64,000 nt of DNA from Symbiodinium kawagutii (taxonomy: Eukaryota > Sar > Dinophyceae > Suessiales > Symbiodiniaceae), in NCBI GenBank assembly GCA_009767595.1, contig VSDK01018725.1, positions 43,616 through 107,615 on the forward strand, written 5' to 3'. The notes under the pieces are model-generated. The model saw only the letters and a list, made by a program, of their open reading frames with translations, was not told where the DNA came from and ran no database searches. Below, one piece after another: positions 44,583 to 56,410 of this stretch (position 1 is the first letter of the stretch; the number at the start of each line of letters is the position of its first letter). Both the position numbers and the translations under genes were made by a program.

Positions 44583-45714
44583 GAATCCGATGAGCAAGCT
44601 CCAGATGTGCTGATTATTTTTGAGAATCAGGAGCTATAAAGAAAGATGAACATATTGAAACGAGGCAACCAGAACTGCAACATCGGTGCGATTGCGCCAG
44701 CTTTTCTAGCCGAGCCCTCCCGTGTAGACTGCTGCATCACATGGATCACAATGACGCTGCATCACATGGATCACCATGACGCTGGTGCAAACGAAACAAA
44801 GAAAGAGAGGAGCACGTGAGCATCTTCCACCGAAGGTTTCTCCCGAAACCGTCTGTGGAACATGCTCACGGCTCAGCTCACGGAATGAGACCCAGTGGTG
44901 GCTCTGTCGGAGCGCATTTTCCGGCCCGCTAAGAGATTACAACTCCTGTAATCTTTACAAAGAACATCGATGATTCCAATCAGGGTGACTTTCGCAATCT
45001 GCCTGAAGGACCAGTGTCGGGCTGGAGAAAAGACACAAGCGGCGCGGGCTTGTGTTGCCATCAAAGCTTTGCGCAGGGGTTGCGCGTATATTTACATATG
45101 TTTTTGCACAAGCTAGTCATAGCTTTCAGCCAACAAGCATTGGAGGTTCAAGAATTTGAGGTACGTTTTTTGCATTGAAATTCTTCGGCAGCTTCCATCA
45201 TAGAAAGGGACCTGGATCCCCTCAGCTCCTCAAAGAGGTGAATATCTCAATTTCAGGGTCCCAACTTGGGAGTGGGAGCTTGTTATGCCAAACCAACTCG
45301 AGAGGGAACCCAAACCAGCAAAAATCAAGACTTACCAGGGATTGGAAGGGCCTTTGGACAGCAGAGTTCCAAGACTGTAGACAATATCAGCGGCTCATTG
45401 GGTTTTTTCATGGCGAGTGGTGAATGATTGATTAATGTTTGTTAATCAATATTGGTTGAATGATGAGAATGGATTTCCATTTAACCAGGTTTCTAAGGAA
45501 TCAACGGTAGCTAATTTGGTAGATGGGGGTGGAATCTGATGGATAAGCATGATCAATGATAAGTGGTTTGTAGAATGAATAGTATTGCTTATTGCCAGTA
45601 CCAGTAATTGATGGTCATTACTTATTCGTTGGTATGAAAAGTTATTTGGTTGATAGTTTTGATGTGTACTATTCATATCCATTAGTTTGCGAACATCACC
45701 AAATCATATCAAAT
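44583..45714. other. Mostly non-coding stretch
   Basis: GCATCACATGGATCACNATGACGCTG-type duplication at 44730-44780 (24 bases twice). Weak open frames at 44776-45064 and 45175-45423 without boundaries. Confidence 0.35.
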
Positions 45715-45789
45715 CAATAAAGCAGCGGTTCGATGGCTCTGTTCAGAACTGCGCTTCACAGCGGTGTCGGTGCATGCTCAACCGCAATG
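45715..45789 (+). CDS. Possible exon ending at a GTAAGTC donor
   Basis: A GC-richer stretch ends CCGCAAT|GTAAGTC, a textbook donor. Frames starting MALFRTALHSGVGACSTA or VRWLCSELRFTAVSVHAQP are both open, so the product is undetermined. Confidence 0.25.
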
Positions 45790-46378
45790 TAAGTCATGGT
45801 CAAGATTCATTTGTGATTCTTCGTGAGAAGAACATGTTCATTGGATATTTTAGAAGTGTCATGTTCATTCATCATCCACTTTTGTAAATGGACAAAATAC
45901 AAATAGAAGATTGCTCGATGAAGCCACTTCTATAACGTACCCGACTCCTGGAGACCATGGGAAAACCTGTTTGTTCAGTGAGGTCCACATGTGAGGTCCA
46001 CATGCAACGACGAGCTCAATTATTTGGCCATATCCTAAGATGTAATAAATAATGACGGACCTCTGAGACAAATTTCCTGTATGCCAGATTCGGCTCGTAA
46101 AGTAGACAATGGCGTAAGGAGAGTGGGGAATCCGGAAGCCACGTCAAAATTGGCAACATCACACAAAAAAAGATATTCATGAACACATTCTTGGCAGACA
46201 CACCTATGTTGGCACAGTTTAGGAGGACAATCGAATTTATAATGTTGTTTTGTCAAGATAATTTTGACGTTCCTAGGATAGCGCCAACGTCTCGCAGCAC
46301 AGCCCTCCTGTTAGGTCGGAGCGAGGTCAGGCTGAGAAAAAGAAGATTTGCATTGGTTGTATGATGAATTTGTCCATA
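45790..46378. other. Mostly non-coding stretch
   Basis: A weak exon-like frame at 46273-46364 (IAPTSRSTALLLGRSEVRLR). No boundaries defined. Confidence 0.3.
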
Positions 46379-46466
46379 AATAGTGGTAACTAGTCACCAT
46401 CCCAAAATAGCTAGTTCAAACATAACTAGTGGTAACGAGTCACCATCCCAAAATAGCTAGTTTTAA
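46379..46466. repeat. Tandem duplication, about 49 bp, two copies
   Basis: GAGTCACCATCCCAAAATAG and TAGTCACCATCCCAAAATAG lie one unit apart. Confidence 0.8.
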
Positions 46467-46880
46467 TAGGAAAGTCATTGAAGTCACCAGTTTTTGCGGC
46501 CATTATCGGAGACAAACCCTTGTGCATCATAGTGAATCCCAGTGTGATCAGTGATGAGCACATAGGAGACGGAACGTTTGGATCGTTTGGTTGCCCTTGT
46601 TATTGTTGGTTATTCCCCCTTCTTGAAAACCAGCGTATCAGCCATCATTAGCCACCAAAAGCCTCCATGAATGATCTACATATACACTATGCATCTATGG
46701 CAGTGGGTCAATAAGCCGTACACGTTTGTTCACATTCCATAAATCACTCCACGCTGGCAAAAGTTGCAATGTTCACCTACCAATTTGATCGGAAGCCATA
46801 TGTTCGCGCAGACACAGTGGCACCGCTATGCAGCTACAAGTTGGGTAAAATTCGCCATTGAACTAGACTTAACTTATAGA

Positions 46881-46988
46881 GTGGTTTCTCAAAATGGGCG
46901 TACCCCTAAGTCATCCTTTATGTTGATCATTTGTAGTAATAATGAATAATCCAACAATTTTTGGGGTTCGTTTTGAGAAACCACCATA
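46881..46988. repeat. Family A TIR element
   Basis: GTGGTTTCTCAAAATGGGCG left arm and TTCGTTTTGAGAAACCACCA right arm. Confidence 0.75.
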
Positions 46989-47264
46989 TTGGCTATACAG
47001 TTGGTATGTCCCCTATTCAACTGTTGGTTACTATTTCCTATTGCTGTTCAATAAGCCATTTGATTATACCCGTAATGGGGGACCGCCACAAATTGTTGGT
47101 TTCTTTCTGATAATGATTGCTACTGGATGATTTGGGGGTTCCCCTATCCAAATCTGCCGAGGTTGTTTGAGACCTATGCTTCATAGATAGGTTCACGTGG
47201 CAAATCCTACAAACATCACCTTAGTAGGTGACCCAAAGGTATTCTTCCAACATCTTCCAACATC

Positions 47265-47384
47265 ATATGGCTGTGGGTCAAAACCCCGTACCCTTGGTTC
47301 CCTTATCATTAACCATTGTTTTCCCTATTATTGTTGGTGATTATCCACCATCATTGGTTGGTTAATATTGACCCATGGCCATAT
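47265..47384 (+). repeat. Family C TIR element, best copy
   Basis: ATATGGCTGTGGGTCAAAAC left arm and TTGACCCATGGCCATAT right arm; 120 bases, no coding capacity. Confidence 0.8.
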
Positions 47385-47722
47385 AGTAGTTGTTTAACCA
47401 TTTGATTATCGCCTATGATTGACCTGGCTGCTTAACACCATAATGGCACCTCCATGGGGGATAATCACCAACAATAATGGTCAATCCCCTATCATTGACC
47501 TTGATTCACCATGGTTAAAAGCACCAAGCTTGAAAGCTTCACCATGCTTAATCAGCGGCTTGATGGTTAACCATCATTATCATTAACCCTACCATCATAA
47601 CTAAGCTAAACCACCATATAAACCACCATAAACCACCATATCTACCACCATACGCTGGTACTTGCAATCGCGGGTTCGTTCTACCCCTGCCCGTCCCCGG
47701 GGCACCGGCACGCGCGCGCGCC

Positions 47723-47846
47723 ATGAGCCGCGACAGCAAGGCTCGCTTCGGTGCCCTTGCCCACCAGTGTCCTGGCGGCGAGCCTTGGCGCGACCGGCCG
47801 TGGATGGTGACGATGATGTCCCGGTGGGGTGCCAACCATCTGAATG
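47723..47846 (+). CDS. Probable first exon with canonical GTGAGG donor
   Basis: The ATG at 47723 opens MSRDSKARFGALAHQCPGGE then PWRDRPWMVTMMSRWGANHL, with AATG|GTGAGGAG as a canonical donor in phase 1. The local GC content is far above the neighbourhood, including a CGCGCGCGCG run just before the ATG. The frame is open upstream of the ATG too, so the start is uncertain. The peptide is basic and soluble-looking; no family recognised. The next exon was not found in the TGATGATAGG-rich DNA downstream. Confidence 0.4.
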
Positions 47847-48397
47847 GTGAGGAGTTACTCAGAGTTGGTGGTTGAATATTAATAGGTGATGATATTAGGT
47901 GATGATAGTAGGTGATGGTTGATCATATTAATGGAGGATAATATGAGGAGTATAATAGTTGATGAATGTTGATGACAATAGGAGATGATAACTAATAGGT
48001 GGCAATAGGAGATGATAATAGGTGAGAGTGATAATCATAATAGGTTGAATGGTGATGATGGTTTTGACCCTCAGATGGTGATGATGGTTGAATGTTAGTG
48101 GGTGATGATGACAGGTGATGATGATAGGTGATGATGATAGGTGATAATGATAGGTGACAATAATAATAATAATAATAGGTGATGGTTGATAATAATAGTT
48201 CATATGATCCAGGTGGGATGGTCAACCCCCTTCATCATCATTTTGAGTAGGAAACCACGGACGCTTAATGTGATCCAATTGATATCCTATGATAATGATA
48301 GGGGATGGTTTTTACCATTTTCCTATGAATATAATCGTTTCAATAACGGACAATAACCAACAGTTGAAAAAGGAATATACCAACCATGTAGCCAACA
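47847..48397. other. GATGATAGGTGA-rich non-coding DNA
   Basis: GGTGATGATGATAGGTGATG words at 47880-48190 and an (AAT)n tract at 48160-48178. Confidence 0.5.
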
Positions 48398-48507
48398 TGG
48401 TGGTTTCTCCAGCTTGGCGGCCCCAAAGATACGGTTGCTTTAGTGCTAATGGTTAACATTTGAAGGATGCCAACTGGGGGGTCCTCTATGACTTCAGAAA
48501 CCACTGT
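48398..48507. repeat. Family A element
   Basis: TGGTGGTTTCTCCAGCTTGG left arm and CTATGACTTCAGAAACCACT right arm. Confidence 0.65.
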
Positions 48508-48798
48508 GGGATTAATGATGGTTGAATGACCGGCCAATGATGGTGAAGATTGGTTCATAATGGCAAATGGAAGGGCAAATGATGATTAGTTGATGGTGAC
48601 TAGTGGTTGACCGATGGTCAGATGATAGGCATATGATCGGCAAATGATTTTTTGTGTATTTACAGTATGTAAATGATGGAGTAAGATGGGATGAGAAGAT
48701 GCGGATCACAATGGGGATGAGACAATTCAAAGTGGCTGATGCTAGTCAATAGATCATTATAGTACATAGTCGCATCATCAAATCATGTGTGAAGATTT

Positions 48799-48899
48799 GG
48801 TTCTTTCTCAAAATAGGGAACCCCGAATCATCCCCCAACAGTCGGGTCTAGATGATCACTAGGTGATCGTGGGGTTGCCTAATTTGAGAAACATCCATA
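48799..48899. repeat. Family A element
   Basis: GGTTCTTTCTCAAAATAGGG left arm and GCCTAATTTGAGAAACATCC right arm; an inner GATGATCACTAGGTGATC palindrome replaces the common core. Confidence 0.65.
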
Positions 48900-49305
48900 T
48901 ATGATATATCGTAGATATTATTCATGCATTTTACGTTTAAAGGGATATACTTGTATATATGCGTGTGCTACATAAGCAATATTGCACTTAGTGTTTAGTC
49001 GTGCAACATGTAGCTCTTGAATGTATATGCATATACATGCACATTCCTCTTATCTTTTGCGTATTGTTTAAGTATGTATTGGTAATCATATATCTATATC
49101 ATATGTCTTTTAGACATGCATATGTCTTTCTTACACATGTTTATTTTATTTACAAATACTTACTTGCATATTGGGATTTTTATATGTAGATACATATTAC
49201 TGTATACACACATCGTATGGCAGATTCTATGAGTATTTGACGTGTTTGTACAAGTCACTGCAAGCTACACAATCAGTTGATCGAACATGTTAGAACCTAC
49301 AACTC
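48900..49305. other. AT-rich non-coding DNA
   Basis: TATATGCATATACAT-type words. No feature. Confidence 0.5.
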
Positions 49306-49442
49306 TTGCCAGGGTTCTACCATGGCTCATACGCTTGCAGCCAGGAATCATTGGAGAAGCTGATAGAAAAACCTCAGGAGACCATCTCTGAAGGGAGCAG
49401 TGGGGGAAGGCCACGCCGTTTCACATGTAGTTTGTGGGCCAA

Positions 49443-49569
49443 GGGACACGGTCAAAGCCTACAACAAGCAATTCTGCAGCCTCTACGCAGCTTGGATGAG
49501 GAGAACACTTCCGGTGAATCCACCGATGGGAAAGCATCACTATGGCTATGTGAAGCATCATGGGATATC
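49443..49569 (+). CDS. Exon-like frame abutting a family B element
   Basis: One frame reads DTVKAYNKQFCSLYAAWMRR then TLPVNPPMGKHHYGYVKHHG, ending where the family B element begins at about 49567. A second overlapping frame (SLQQAILQPLRSLDEENTSG) is also open, so the true frame is unsettled. A possible ATCTG|GTCTGTGG donor lies at the junction, which would put the element in the following intron. No family recognised. Confidence 0.35.
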
Positions 49570-49675
49570 TGGTCTGTGGCTTTGAACATACATTTGTTAT
49601 TTTCCCTAGTATTTATTAACCATTGGGTGGTTGACGGATATTTTTCAAAGGGGTTGAAACCACCAACCTGTATAC
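49567..49675. repeat. Family B TIR element
   Basis: TCTGGTCTGTGGCTTTGAAC left arm and GGTTGAAACCACCAACCTG right arm. Confidence 0.7.
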
Positions 49676-51578
49676 CATGGCTAAACATTGTTGTGATTCA
49701 TCTAGTATCATGGATATTCTGCCATGATGTGAAGTTCCGGAAGAAAACAAAAACATGCTCGGTGCTGGAGGCTGGAGCAGCGCCAGAATGTGATCCTTTA
49801 ACTCGAAGATGAAGGGGCGTTGAAGGTATCGGGGGTTCCATGGAACGAGCAATCGAGTATGGACTGCATTTGTAATGATTTGTCCAAGTGATGGTGTTGC
49901 CAAAGACGGCGGGGGTGCTGAATCTTGCCATGTTCGATCCAGTGTCAGCTTCATATCTGCCAATCTTGTAGCCAGTTGACTGAAAAGAATTTAATTAAGA
50001 CATTTACATTGCTTGATAGCTCGACCTTTGCCAAAATCATATGGCCTCATTCCCGGAAATACTAATGAACTCAACTAGCCCTGAATTGTCATTTCTGACA
50101 TGGAAATCATCATTGTTCGGGCTATATGGACATTGATTGGTGCACACTTGTTCGGGCAATTGATCCCCACTCGCTGAAAGGAACACTTGGAGAACCCCCG
50201 GCATGACGGCCATCACGATGGATAGTTATAGTTGGCGCTTGTTTTAGAGTTGTTTTAGCTGGTAATTCCTCACATTTTGCCTCGAACCGCCATCATCTCC
50301 GTTGTTTGAATTTGCCATTGACCATCATTGGCCATGCTTAGTGGACAAGCTTCAGTTCTTGGTTGCTTTGAGCCTTGCTTTTGTGCTTAGGCCGTGAACA
50401 GCAACACAGAAAATGAGGGCAAGAACCCCTTGCCAGGCGCGATGCTGTTCCAATGCATCAAGCAATATTGATAGCTGCGTTTGTTCGGCACAAATCACCA
50501 TCAATGGTGAACCATGAACAGTGACGGTTCTTGATGGTGCTAAAGCCCACTGTCAACCAAACAATGAGGCTCATTATATTATCAGTGGTCAACCATCAAC
50601 AGTGGGCTCAAGCACTTCTGTGGGGCTTAGTCGGCCACCAGCATGGTGCATTCGTGGTTGTTTGGCCTCAGGGTTCACCCAGAGGGTTCTGCTGGGCATC
50701 CATGGTGGCATCTTCAAATGCGATCCTTTTTCACCAGCCATTGCTGGCCAGTGTCAGCCAGCACCATATAATCAGCATCAACAGCTTTACATGTTACCCA
50801 TGATGAAACTTCCATTCTGGTGGAACAACCTCATGAGTCCATGATGCAGCATTGGATAGCTTTGTCCCAGGAACAGGGCAGTTTATATAGCTCGTTGCAG
50901 CCATGATTGTCACAATTACCCTTTGGTATCAAACGAAGCAATGGACAATCCAGCATTTCTAGATGGTCATGACAAACTACGTTTTCCACTATCAACCATG
51001 ACCACTAACCATTCTTAACATTTCTTAATCATATTTTGAACCAGCATCAAACATACTCCACGAAAATGAAGACTTTTCAATCCGAATACCTTCGCAAAAT
51101 CTTTGCCTCTTCAGCGGTTTGGCAATTCTACAACCCCTGCTGGGAGGAGATCGGAGGTCCGTTGAAGGGTTTTTTGTATCGAGAATCAATCACTTCTAGC
51201 AGATAGACGGGTTCGTTTCATGAATTTTGCATTTCTGATTTTGAGTTGTTCTTTCCACTTCTACAATCGATGATGTGTATGTTGTTTGATTTTTTGGGTA
51301 TAAGCATTTTATTGACAAGGCCATATTATAGGGCCATATTATGGGATTGTTCATTGTGAGTTGCTACGCCCTACAAGCAGGACATGCTCCAAACTCACCG
51401 TGACCTTTGAAGTCACCGGTCAACCAACAGCAGAGGTATCCAGAGACAGGATGCAATTCACCAGCTATTGTGGTTTCCGGTGACCTAAGTCAGTGCGGTA
51501 TCCATTTGACGTTATGATGATTCTGATTGACGGATAGCTTCAGAAATGTCGACGCCATCCATGAATGACAAAAAAGGA
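49676..51578. other. Mostly non-coding stretch
   Basis: A 107-codon open frame at 50521-50844 (LSRPPAWCIRGCLASGFTQR inside) is weakly coding-like, and an inverted word pair AGCCCACTGT/ACAGTGGGCT lies at 50547 and 50597. Nothing else stands out. Confidence 0.35.
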
Positions 51579-51682
51579 TGTGGTGATTTATGAAATTAGG
51601 GAACCCCTTGGTTTCCTGCTTTAAATACTATAAATGGTTCAAAAGTATGTTGTAGGGGGACCCACATGACTTGAGAATCCAT
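51579..51682. repeat. Family A element, diverged
   Basis: ATTTATGAAATTAGGGAACC left and GGGGACCCACATGACTTGAG right; core matches ATACTATAAATGGTTCAAAA. Confidence 0.5.
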
Positions 51683-51925
51683 GCTGCTGCGTTTCTCCAA
51701 TGGATCGCGCAGGATGAGTTCTTCCATCGGTGGGTTGAGCTTGGCGCGCGCCAGGCATCTTGTACGGTCGCTATGCGGCAGACCAATACGGTGCCAAGGT
51801 GGGGCCCCTGCGTTGAGGAACGGTCGTGCTGGAACCTTCAAGTTGTGCCCAGCTTCTTTGCGTTGGGGACTTTGGAGACTTTGGATGTTGTTTTTTCACG
51901 TTTTTTTCTTGCAAACCTAAGGTGA
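51683..51925. other. GC-rich island, coding frame unclear
   Basis: Two plus frames (FLQWIAQDEFFHRWVELGAR; LARARHLVRSLCGRPIRCQG) and one minus frame are open throughout. Likely exon, strand undetermined. Confidence 0.35.
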
Positions 51926-52447
51926 TTCATGTAAACCACTGATGTAGTGGTAATGACGGGGTGACATGTGAATTTGCATGATCAATCAGTCAGGCAGTCA
52001 GTAGATCAACGACCGGTTTGCAACTAGAAGTTACGCGAATTGTTGGGGGTGGCATTTTGTACCCCAAGCGTGATCCATCATACCAGTCGATCAAGAACAT
52101 GTTTCGCAGAAATTACATGCTTCAAATCCGTTTCATGGTAACGAAATTGGTTGTGCAGAAAGCCGCTATTTAATCATGATTTGCCATCATAAGCCATGAT
52201 TTGCATTTATTTGCTAGAACTGACCGTCATCAACGAGATTCTGAGCTACTAATGTTTGGGAGAATTCACCAGCAGGTGGTTCTACCATTGAGAAAGATCT
52301 CCAATCAAACGATACATACGATACTCCCGCTGTGTCTCCCAGCTGAGCCGTCGCAGCAACAGGGATCACGTTCAGCATCCAAACACAATGTAAATTCTGA
52401 ACCATTCTCCAGGATGTCAAGGTTCAGTGTATAGGTTTCTAGCTATG

Positions 52448-52552
52448 ATTTTCTGGACCATCCATTTTATCCCGATGAGCCAACTATATATTTAGATTTG
52501 GACCATCCATTTTATCCCGAAAATCCATTTTGTCCCGATAAATATACGATAT
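52448..52552. repeat. Imperfect tandem repeat of ATCCATTTTATCCCGA
   Basis: Three to four copies, the last two changed to ATTTTGTCCCGATAAA-like forms. Confidence 0.7.
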
Positions 52553-52579
52553 CCCGAATCATTTAGCCCCATCGACCAT

Positions 52580-52702
52580 CTGGCAGTGGGTCAAAACCCT
52601 GTACCCCTGGGTCCCCCAGTATTAACCAGGCTGTTTTCCCTATAGTTTTGTTGGTCATCATAAGCCATTATTGGTTGGTTAATATTGACCCAGTTCGCCA
52701 TC
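52580..52702 (+). repeat. Family C TIR element
   Basis: TGGCAGTGGGTCAAAACCCT left and ATATTGACCCAGTTCGCCA right. Confidence 0.75.
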
Positions 52703-53251
52703 TCTTGCCAATGGAACAACCGTACTCGTTCCCCATGCCGATGCCCAGTTCAACACCCGGAGGACGGTGGTAACCCTTGGGTCTTGATCACGGCGGCACT
52801 TGCGACATTGTTTTACCAGGTCGGATGCTCAGGATGCCGACTTTACCGTGGTTAAGCGCGCTAATATGATGGGAATATGGAAAGGTTGATGGGAATACAA
52901 TGATGATACACTGGGAATATAGAATCTGAATCGTAATTCGCTAATTGAATGGTTAATGTTAATGCAATTATGGTGTAATACAGTGAAGCGAAACTGGTTA
53001 TATCATGGTAATATCATAGGATCACAGCAGAAGCAGAGCTGGGATAGAGCCAATCATGTGACCAACAGTTCATGCAGGTCACTTGATCATAAAACCATAG
53101 CAGCTACTCGTAGTTTATGTAGTCGGTTGTCCGTAAATTGTGCTCGAACTGTGACCGTGGGCCCCCCAAAAAAAACCTGGCTGTTCACACCAAACGGATG
53201 ACCGGCTCGCTGTTGGGATGGGATCACTGCCCAGCGGTCACAATCCAGCTC
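52703..53251. other. Non-coding stretch
   Basis: No exon or element recognised; a C-run and A-run (CCCCCCAAAAAAAACC) at 53162. Confidence 0.4.
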
Positions 53252-53358
53252 TGATGGTTTCTCAAAATAGGGGTACCCAAAAAATGGCTGGTTGATTCCT
53301 ATAAATGGTTAATAGTGGATGATTTGGAGGTACCCTAGCTATTGAGAAACACCCATAT
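53252..53358. repeat. Family A TIR element
   Basis: ATGGTTTCTCAAAATAGGGG left arm and CTAGCTATTGAGAAACACCC right arm; a second right half follows at 53370-53415. Confidence 0.8.
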
Positions 53359-53931
53359 ATAGTATTACACCAACCAGTTTTAGGACCCCTGTTTCTGGCC
53401 TGAGAAACCACCATATAGTTGGAGTATATCTCCTATTCTTGTTGGTATTAGTAGTTGTTCAACCATTCTTGTTGGTGGTTATCCCCTATCATGGACCATC
53501 ACAATCACCACATGTTAAGCATCCGCTTATCATAAATTGGTCAAGCCATCAGAGGGTGATCAATCTGACCACCTAGATTCAGGAGTCTCGCGCGGCTGAC
53601 TTGGACAGCTGCAAAGAAGTTGCCAGTCAGCAGATTTGCCAGTGAAGTCCGGTGGGCCCCTTGATCTAGAAAAAGCTTTGATTTGATATGGTTAGATTAG
53701 ATGTATAGTTTTTTTTATAGATATGGGTAGGCAGGTAGACACTTCGAGTATAAAACCATAATATGAGTTTCTTGTTTTTGTTCACACTATATAAGATATG
53801 AGGGCCTATACACACTTTGGATTGTCAAAACCTCGGCGGCAGCTTTTTCTCGGAAATGTCACACAATTGTTCTCAGCTTCCGCCATAGTCTGAGTGGGAC
53901 TAGCTTCAACATTCAAACGGTGTTTTTTTAG

Positions 53932-54237
53932 TCATTCCACTCGAGTCATCATGTGTGAAGGTGGTTCTTCTATGGGTTCCACTCCATGGTATGTGGCTGG
54001 GGTGAATGACAATGAAATCCCCGCATGAATCAAGCGCATGTCAGTGCCACAGGCTGCGGAGCAGAGTTCGGGGACACCACTGACACGCCAGGCGGGGAAG
54101 AGATGGAGGTGGTCCAAGGGCCTTGAGTCAGAATAAACATAAGAGTTTGGGAAGCAAGTGTGCGCAGGTATGGAAAGTGGATTGGTACAATGCATGTGCA
54201 TATATGTGTATAGATATATATATATAAATATGTCCAT
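53932..54237 (-). CDS. Exon-like frame on the minus strand
   Basis: The minus strand from about 54160 down reads SRPLDHLHLFPAWRVSGVPE, then LCSAACGTDMRLIHAGISLS, then TPATYHGVEPIEEPPSHMMT and a stop. The upstream part of the frame lies in AT-microsatellite DNA and is not credible as protein. A single exon of an unknown gene is the simplest reading. Confidence 0.3.
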   Translation of the reverse strand: MDIFIYIYLYTYMHMHCTNPLSIPAHTCFPNSYVYSDSRPLDHLHLFPAWRVSGVPELCSAACGTDMRLIHAGISLSFTPATYHGVEPIEEPPSHMMTRVE

Positions 54238-54270
54238 GTATATTATTTATATTTATATATATATATATCC
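54208..54270. repeat. AT microsatellite
   Basis: Degenerate (TA)n. Confidence 0.8.
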
Positions 54271-54328
54271 ATGTATATATATACATACACATATTGTTGC
54301 ATGATTATGCATGCATGTATGTATGCAG

Positions 54329-54455
54329 AGGTGCTTTGTCAGACAATAGGACAAGTGCTGGGAAAATGGGTTCGTGTGAAACAACTGGACAACTGGGAGA
54401 ATAGCAGCAAACATCAGCGCACAGTGGCAGCGTTAACGCCATGTCCGGTGAAGTA
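54329..54455 (+). CDS. Exon-like frame after an AT microsatellite
   Basis: TATGCAG precedes a frame encoding VLCQTIGQVLGKWVRVKQLD and ending VAALTPCPVK before TAG. Composition is coding-like. Its orientation is opposite to the frame at 53932-54237, so the two would be different genes. No family recognised. Confidence 0.25.
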
Positions 54456-54459
54456 GTCA

Positions 54460-55092
54460 GAAATACCATCAAAGGGTTGGAAGTGGTACAGGGGCATCAG
54501 CAACTAACATCGGGTGATGCATAGGCAACAAGATTAATTAATATTACCAAAATGTATAGCTGCATAGCTCAACACTCAAAAGCAGTTTCCTCTCTCCAAC
54601 TTCGCAGATCAGTCGCAGATGTATCTACATATTACAGTACATGTAATTTGTTGCTATCACCCACTTTTGTTATTTTGTGCTAGCGTATGCGTTGGGAATA
54701 TTCATTGGGCAAATATCAAAGGCGGACAGTTTTGGCTGTTTTGCTTTGAATCAGCAATGACCCGCGGCATAGGCGTATTGCAGGCAACCACCCCATATTT
54801 TGCACCCTCTTTTCTACACATGGTAAGTTTTGTCCATGTTTTTCGTGCTACCTTAGGTGGCAATATATTGTTTGGTCATTGTTGAAGTGAACAATGACAA
54901 GGACCCCTGATACTTTTTTTTGCCAGGGTTGCATTTGTATGATACAATCACAACGTAGAAAAAATCAAACACATGATTCGTCACCACCACTGAATTTGAT
55001 TTCTGACATTCCCAGATGCTGGATAGGTCTTTTTCACCTTTGTATCAGAATCAGTGGGAGGGAATTGGTGACATTGCTCTTTGTTCACATAA
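54460..55092. other. Non-coding stretch
   Basis: Weak open frame at 54619-54885 (IHWANIKGGQFWLFCFESAM) without boundaries. Confidence 0.35.
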
Positions 55093-55197
55093 TATGGTGG
55101 TTTCTCAAAATACGGCTGCCCCAAAATCATCCCTTTTATGAATCATTTATCAAACGGACCATTCTCGGGCACCCCTATTTTAAGAAACTCCCGCATA
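55093..55197. repeat. Family A TIR element
   Basis: ATGGTGGTTTCTCAAAATAC left arm and CCCTATTTTAAGAAACTCCC right arm, flanked by AT on both sides. Confidence 0.8.
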
Positions 55198-55664
55198 TCA
55201 TGTTTCATTCACACAACGACAAGAATAAAAAATCAACATTGTCGTTGTGGGCCTGTGGGTATTTGACCATTCATTTTGCAGGTCGCCATATTTGAGATAT
55301 CCCCACATATCTTGTATCACTTGCAACCATGAACCTAAAATTTCATCGGACATGTTTGACCTTTGAAATGCCTAGGGGCTTTTTGATATGGTGGTGTATG
55401 GACTCCATATGGGGATCAACAATGATAAGCCTGGATTTTGCTGATCATGCATAGCAACCCGTTGGTCGACAAAAATACCAGGAAACTGAGAAAAAATGTT
55501 GGTAAATAGATGTAAATAGCCACTAGATGATGGCAAATAGTCAGCATTTTTCTGGATATTTTCCCAAAGATTCGTGATAAGTCACTATTTACCTTGATAT
55601 TTTCCTGAAACCAAATCCGAACTCCCATGAACCTGTCGCATTTCTTTGAGTTGTCACTTTTCAG

Positions 55665-56084
55665 GAGATGGAAGCTTGGAAGGCGGCTGGGGAGCAACTG
55701 CGCTTCCAGGGGTGCCCCAGCGCGCTTCGCGCTCACCCAAAAAACAATGAGGTCAGTGAGTTTACTAAAGACAATTAGTATCAACTCAACCATGCAATTT
55801 CGCCAAGGAACGAAGCATACCACTGTATTCAACGAGAAGCATTACCCCTTCCCAACAAGAATCACATTGGAGCTTGGAAGAACCAGGAGCATGTCTCTTA
55901 CACCTGGCTCTCTTCGTTGCTACTGAACCGTCGCTCGCTGCTGGCGACACACAACGGTCAGGCAGCGCTCAACGGAGGATCTGAGTTCACCGGTTCATCG
56001 CAGAACTTTCTGGCAGCAGGCAGGGGTCCAAACAGCAGGCACCACTTGTGTGATGTGGGCATACTATACCCTTCGGCAGACTAA
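55665..56084 (+). pseudogene. Coding-like frame interrupted by one in-frame TAG
   Basis: The frame opens after TTTTCAG and encodes EMEAWKAAGEQLRFQGCPSA, then runs in the same frame through a single TAG at 55776-55778 into ISPRNEAYHCIQREALPLPN, then WKNQEHVSYTWLSSLLLNRR and a Gly/Ser/Asn-rich end before TAA. Coding character on both sides of the stop in one frame suggests a decayed exon. Alternatively, AATGAG|GTCAGT at 55752 is a real donor and the second part is a separate exon. No start codon in frame near the beginning. No family recognised. Confidence 0.4.
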
Positions 56085-56271
56085 GCTCGAAGCTAAAAAT
56101 CAATATATATATATATACCTACAACCTCCAAGGCATGTATAATTTCAGTACCTAATGGAATTTCTGACTTTTCAAATCAGGACCTAGAATTTTGACTAGG
56201 GTCAATTTTTGTGTTTTCCTGTGTTTCCTTAACCCATCGCTGTTGTTGTGCCACCCTCTGCCCTCACACAG

Positions 56272-56410
56272 GTTCCAATGGTTCAAGCACAGCGCGGCCA
56301 TACCCATGCCCAGTGGATCAAGCCCAAGAAGGCCAAATCATCTTAAGAGCTTTGATAACTCATCGACTAATAGCTCACAATAATTTAATCACCCTGCTAG
56401 TCAAAATCAG
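56272..56410 (+). CDS. Well-bounded internal exon
   Basis: A pyrimidine-rich stretch and CACACAG precede the frame; ATCAG|GTAATGTC closes it. The encoded peptide reads SNGSSTARPYPCPVDQAQEG, then QIILRALITHRLIAHNNLIT and LLVKI. Phases are 1 at the start and 2 at the end. It probably belongs to the same plus-strand gene as 55665-56084 and 56587-56709. Function unknown. Confidence 0.45.

Noticed and set aside
55416..55832. 138-codon minus-strand frame
   Set aside because: It runs over AT-rich DNA and opposite the better plus-strand frame at 55665; composition is hydrophobic and unbalanced.
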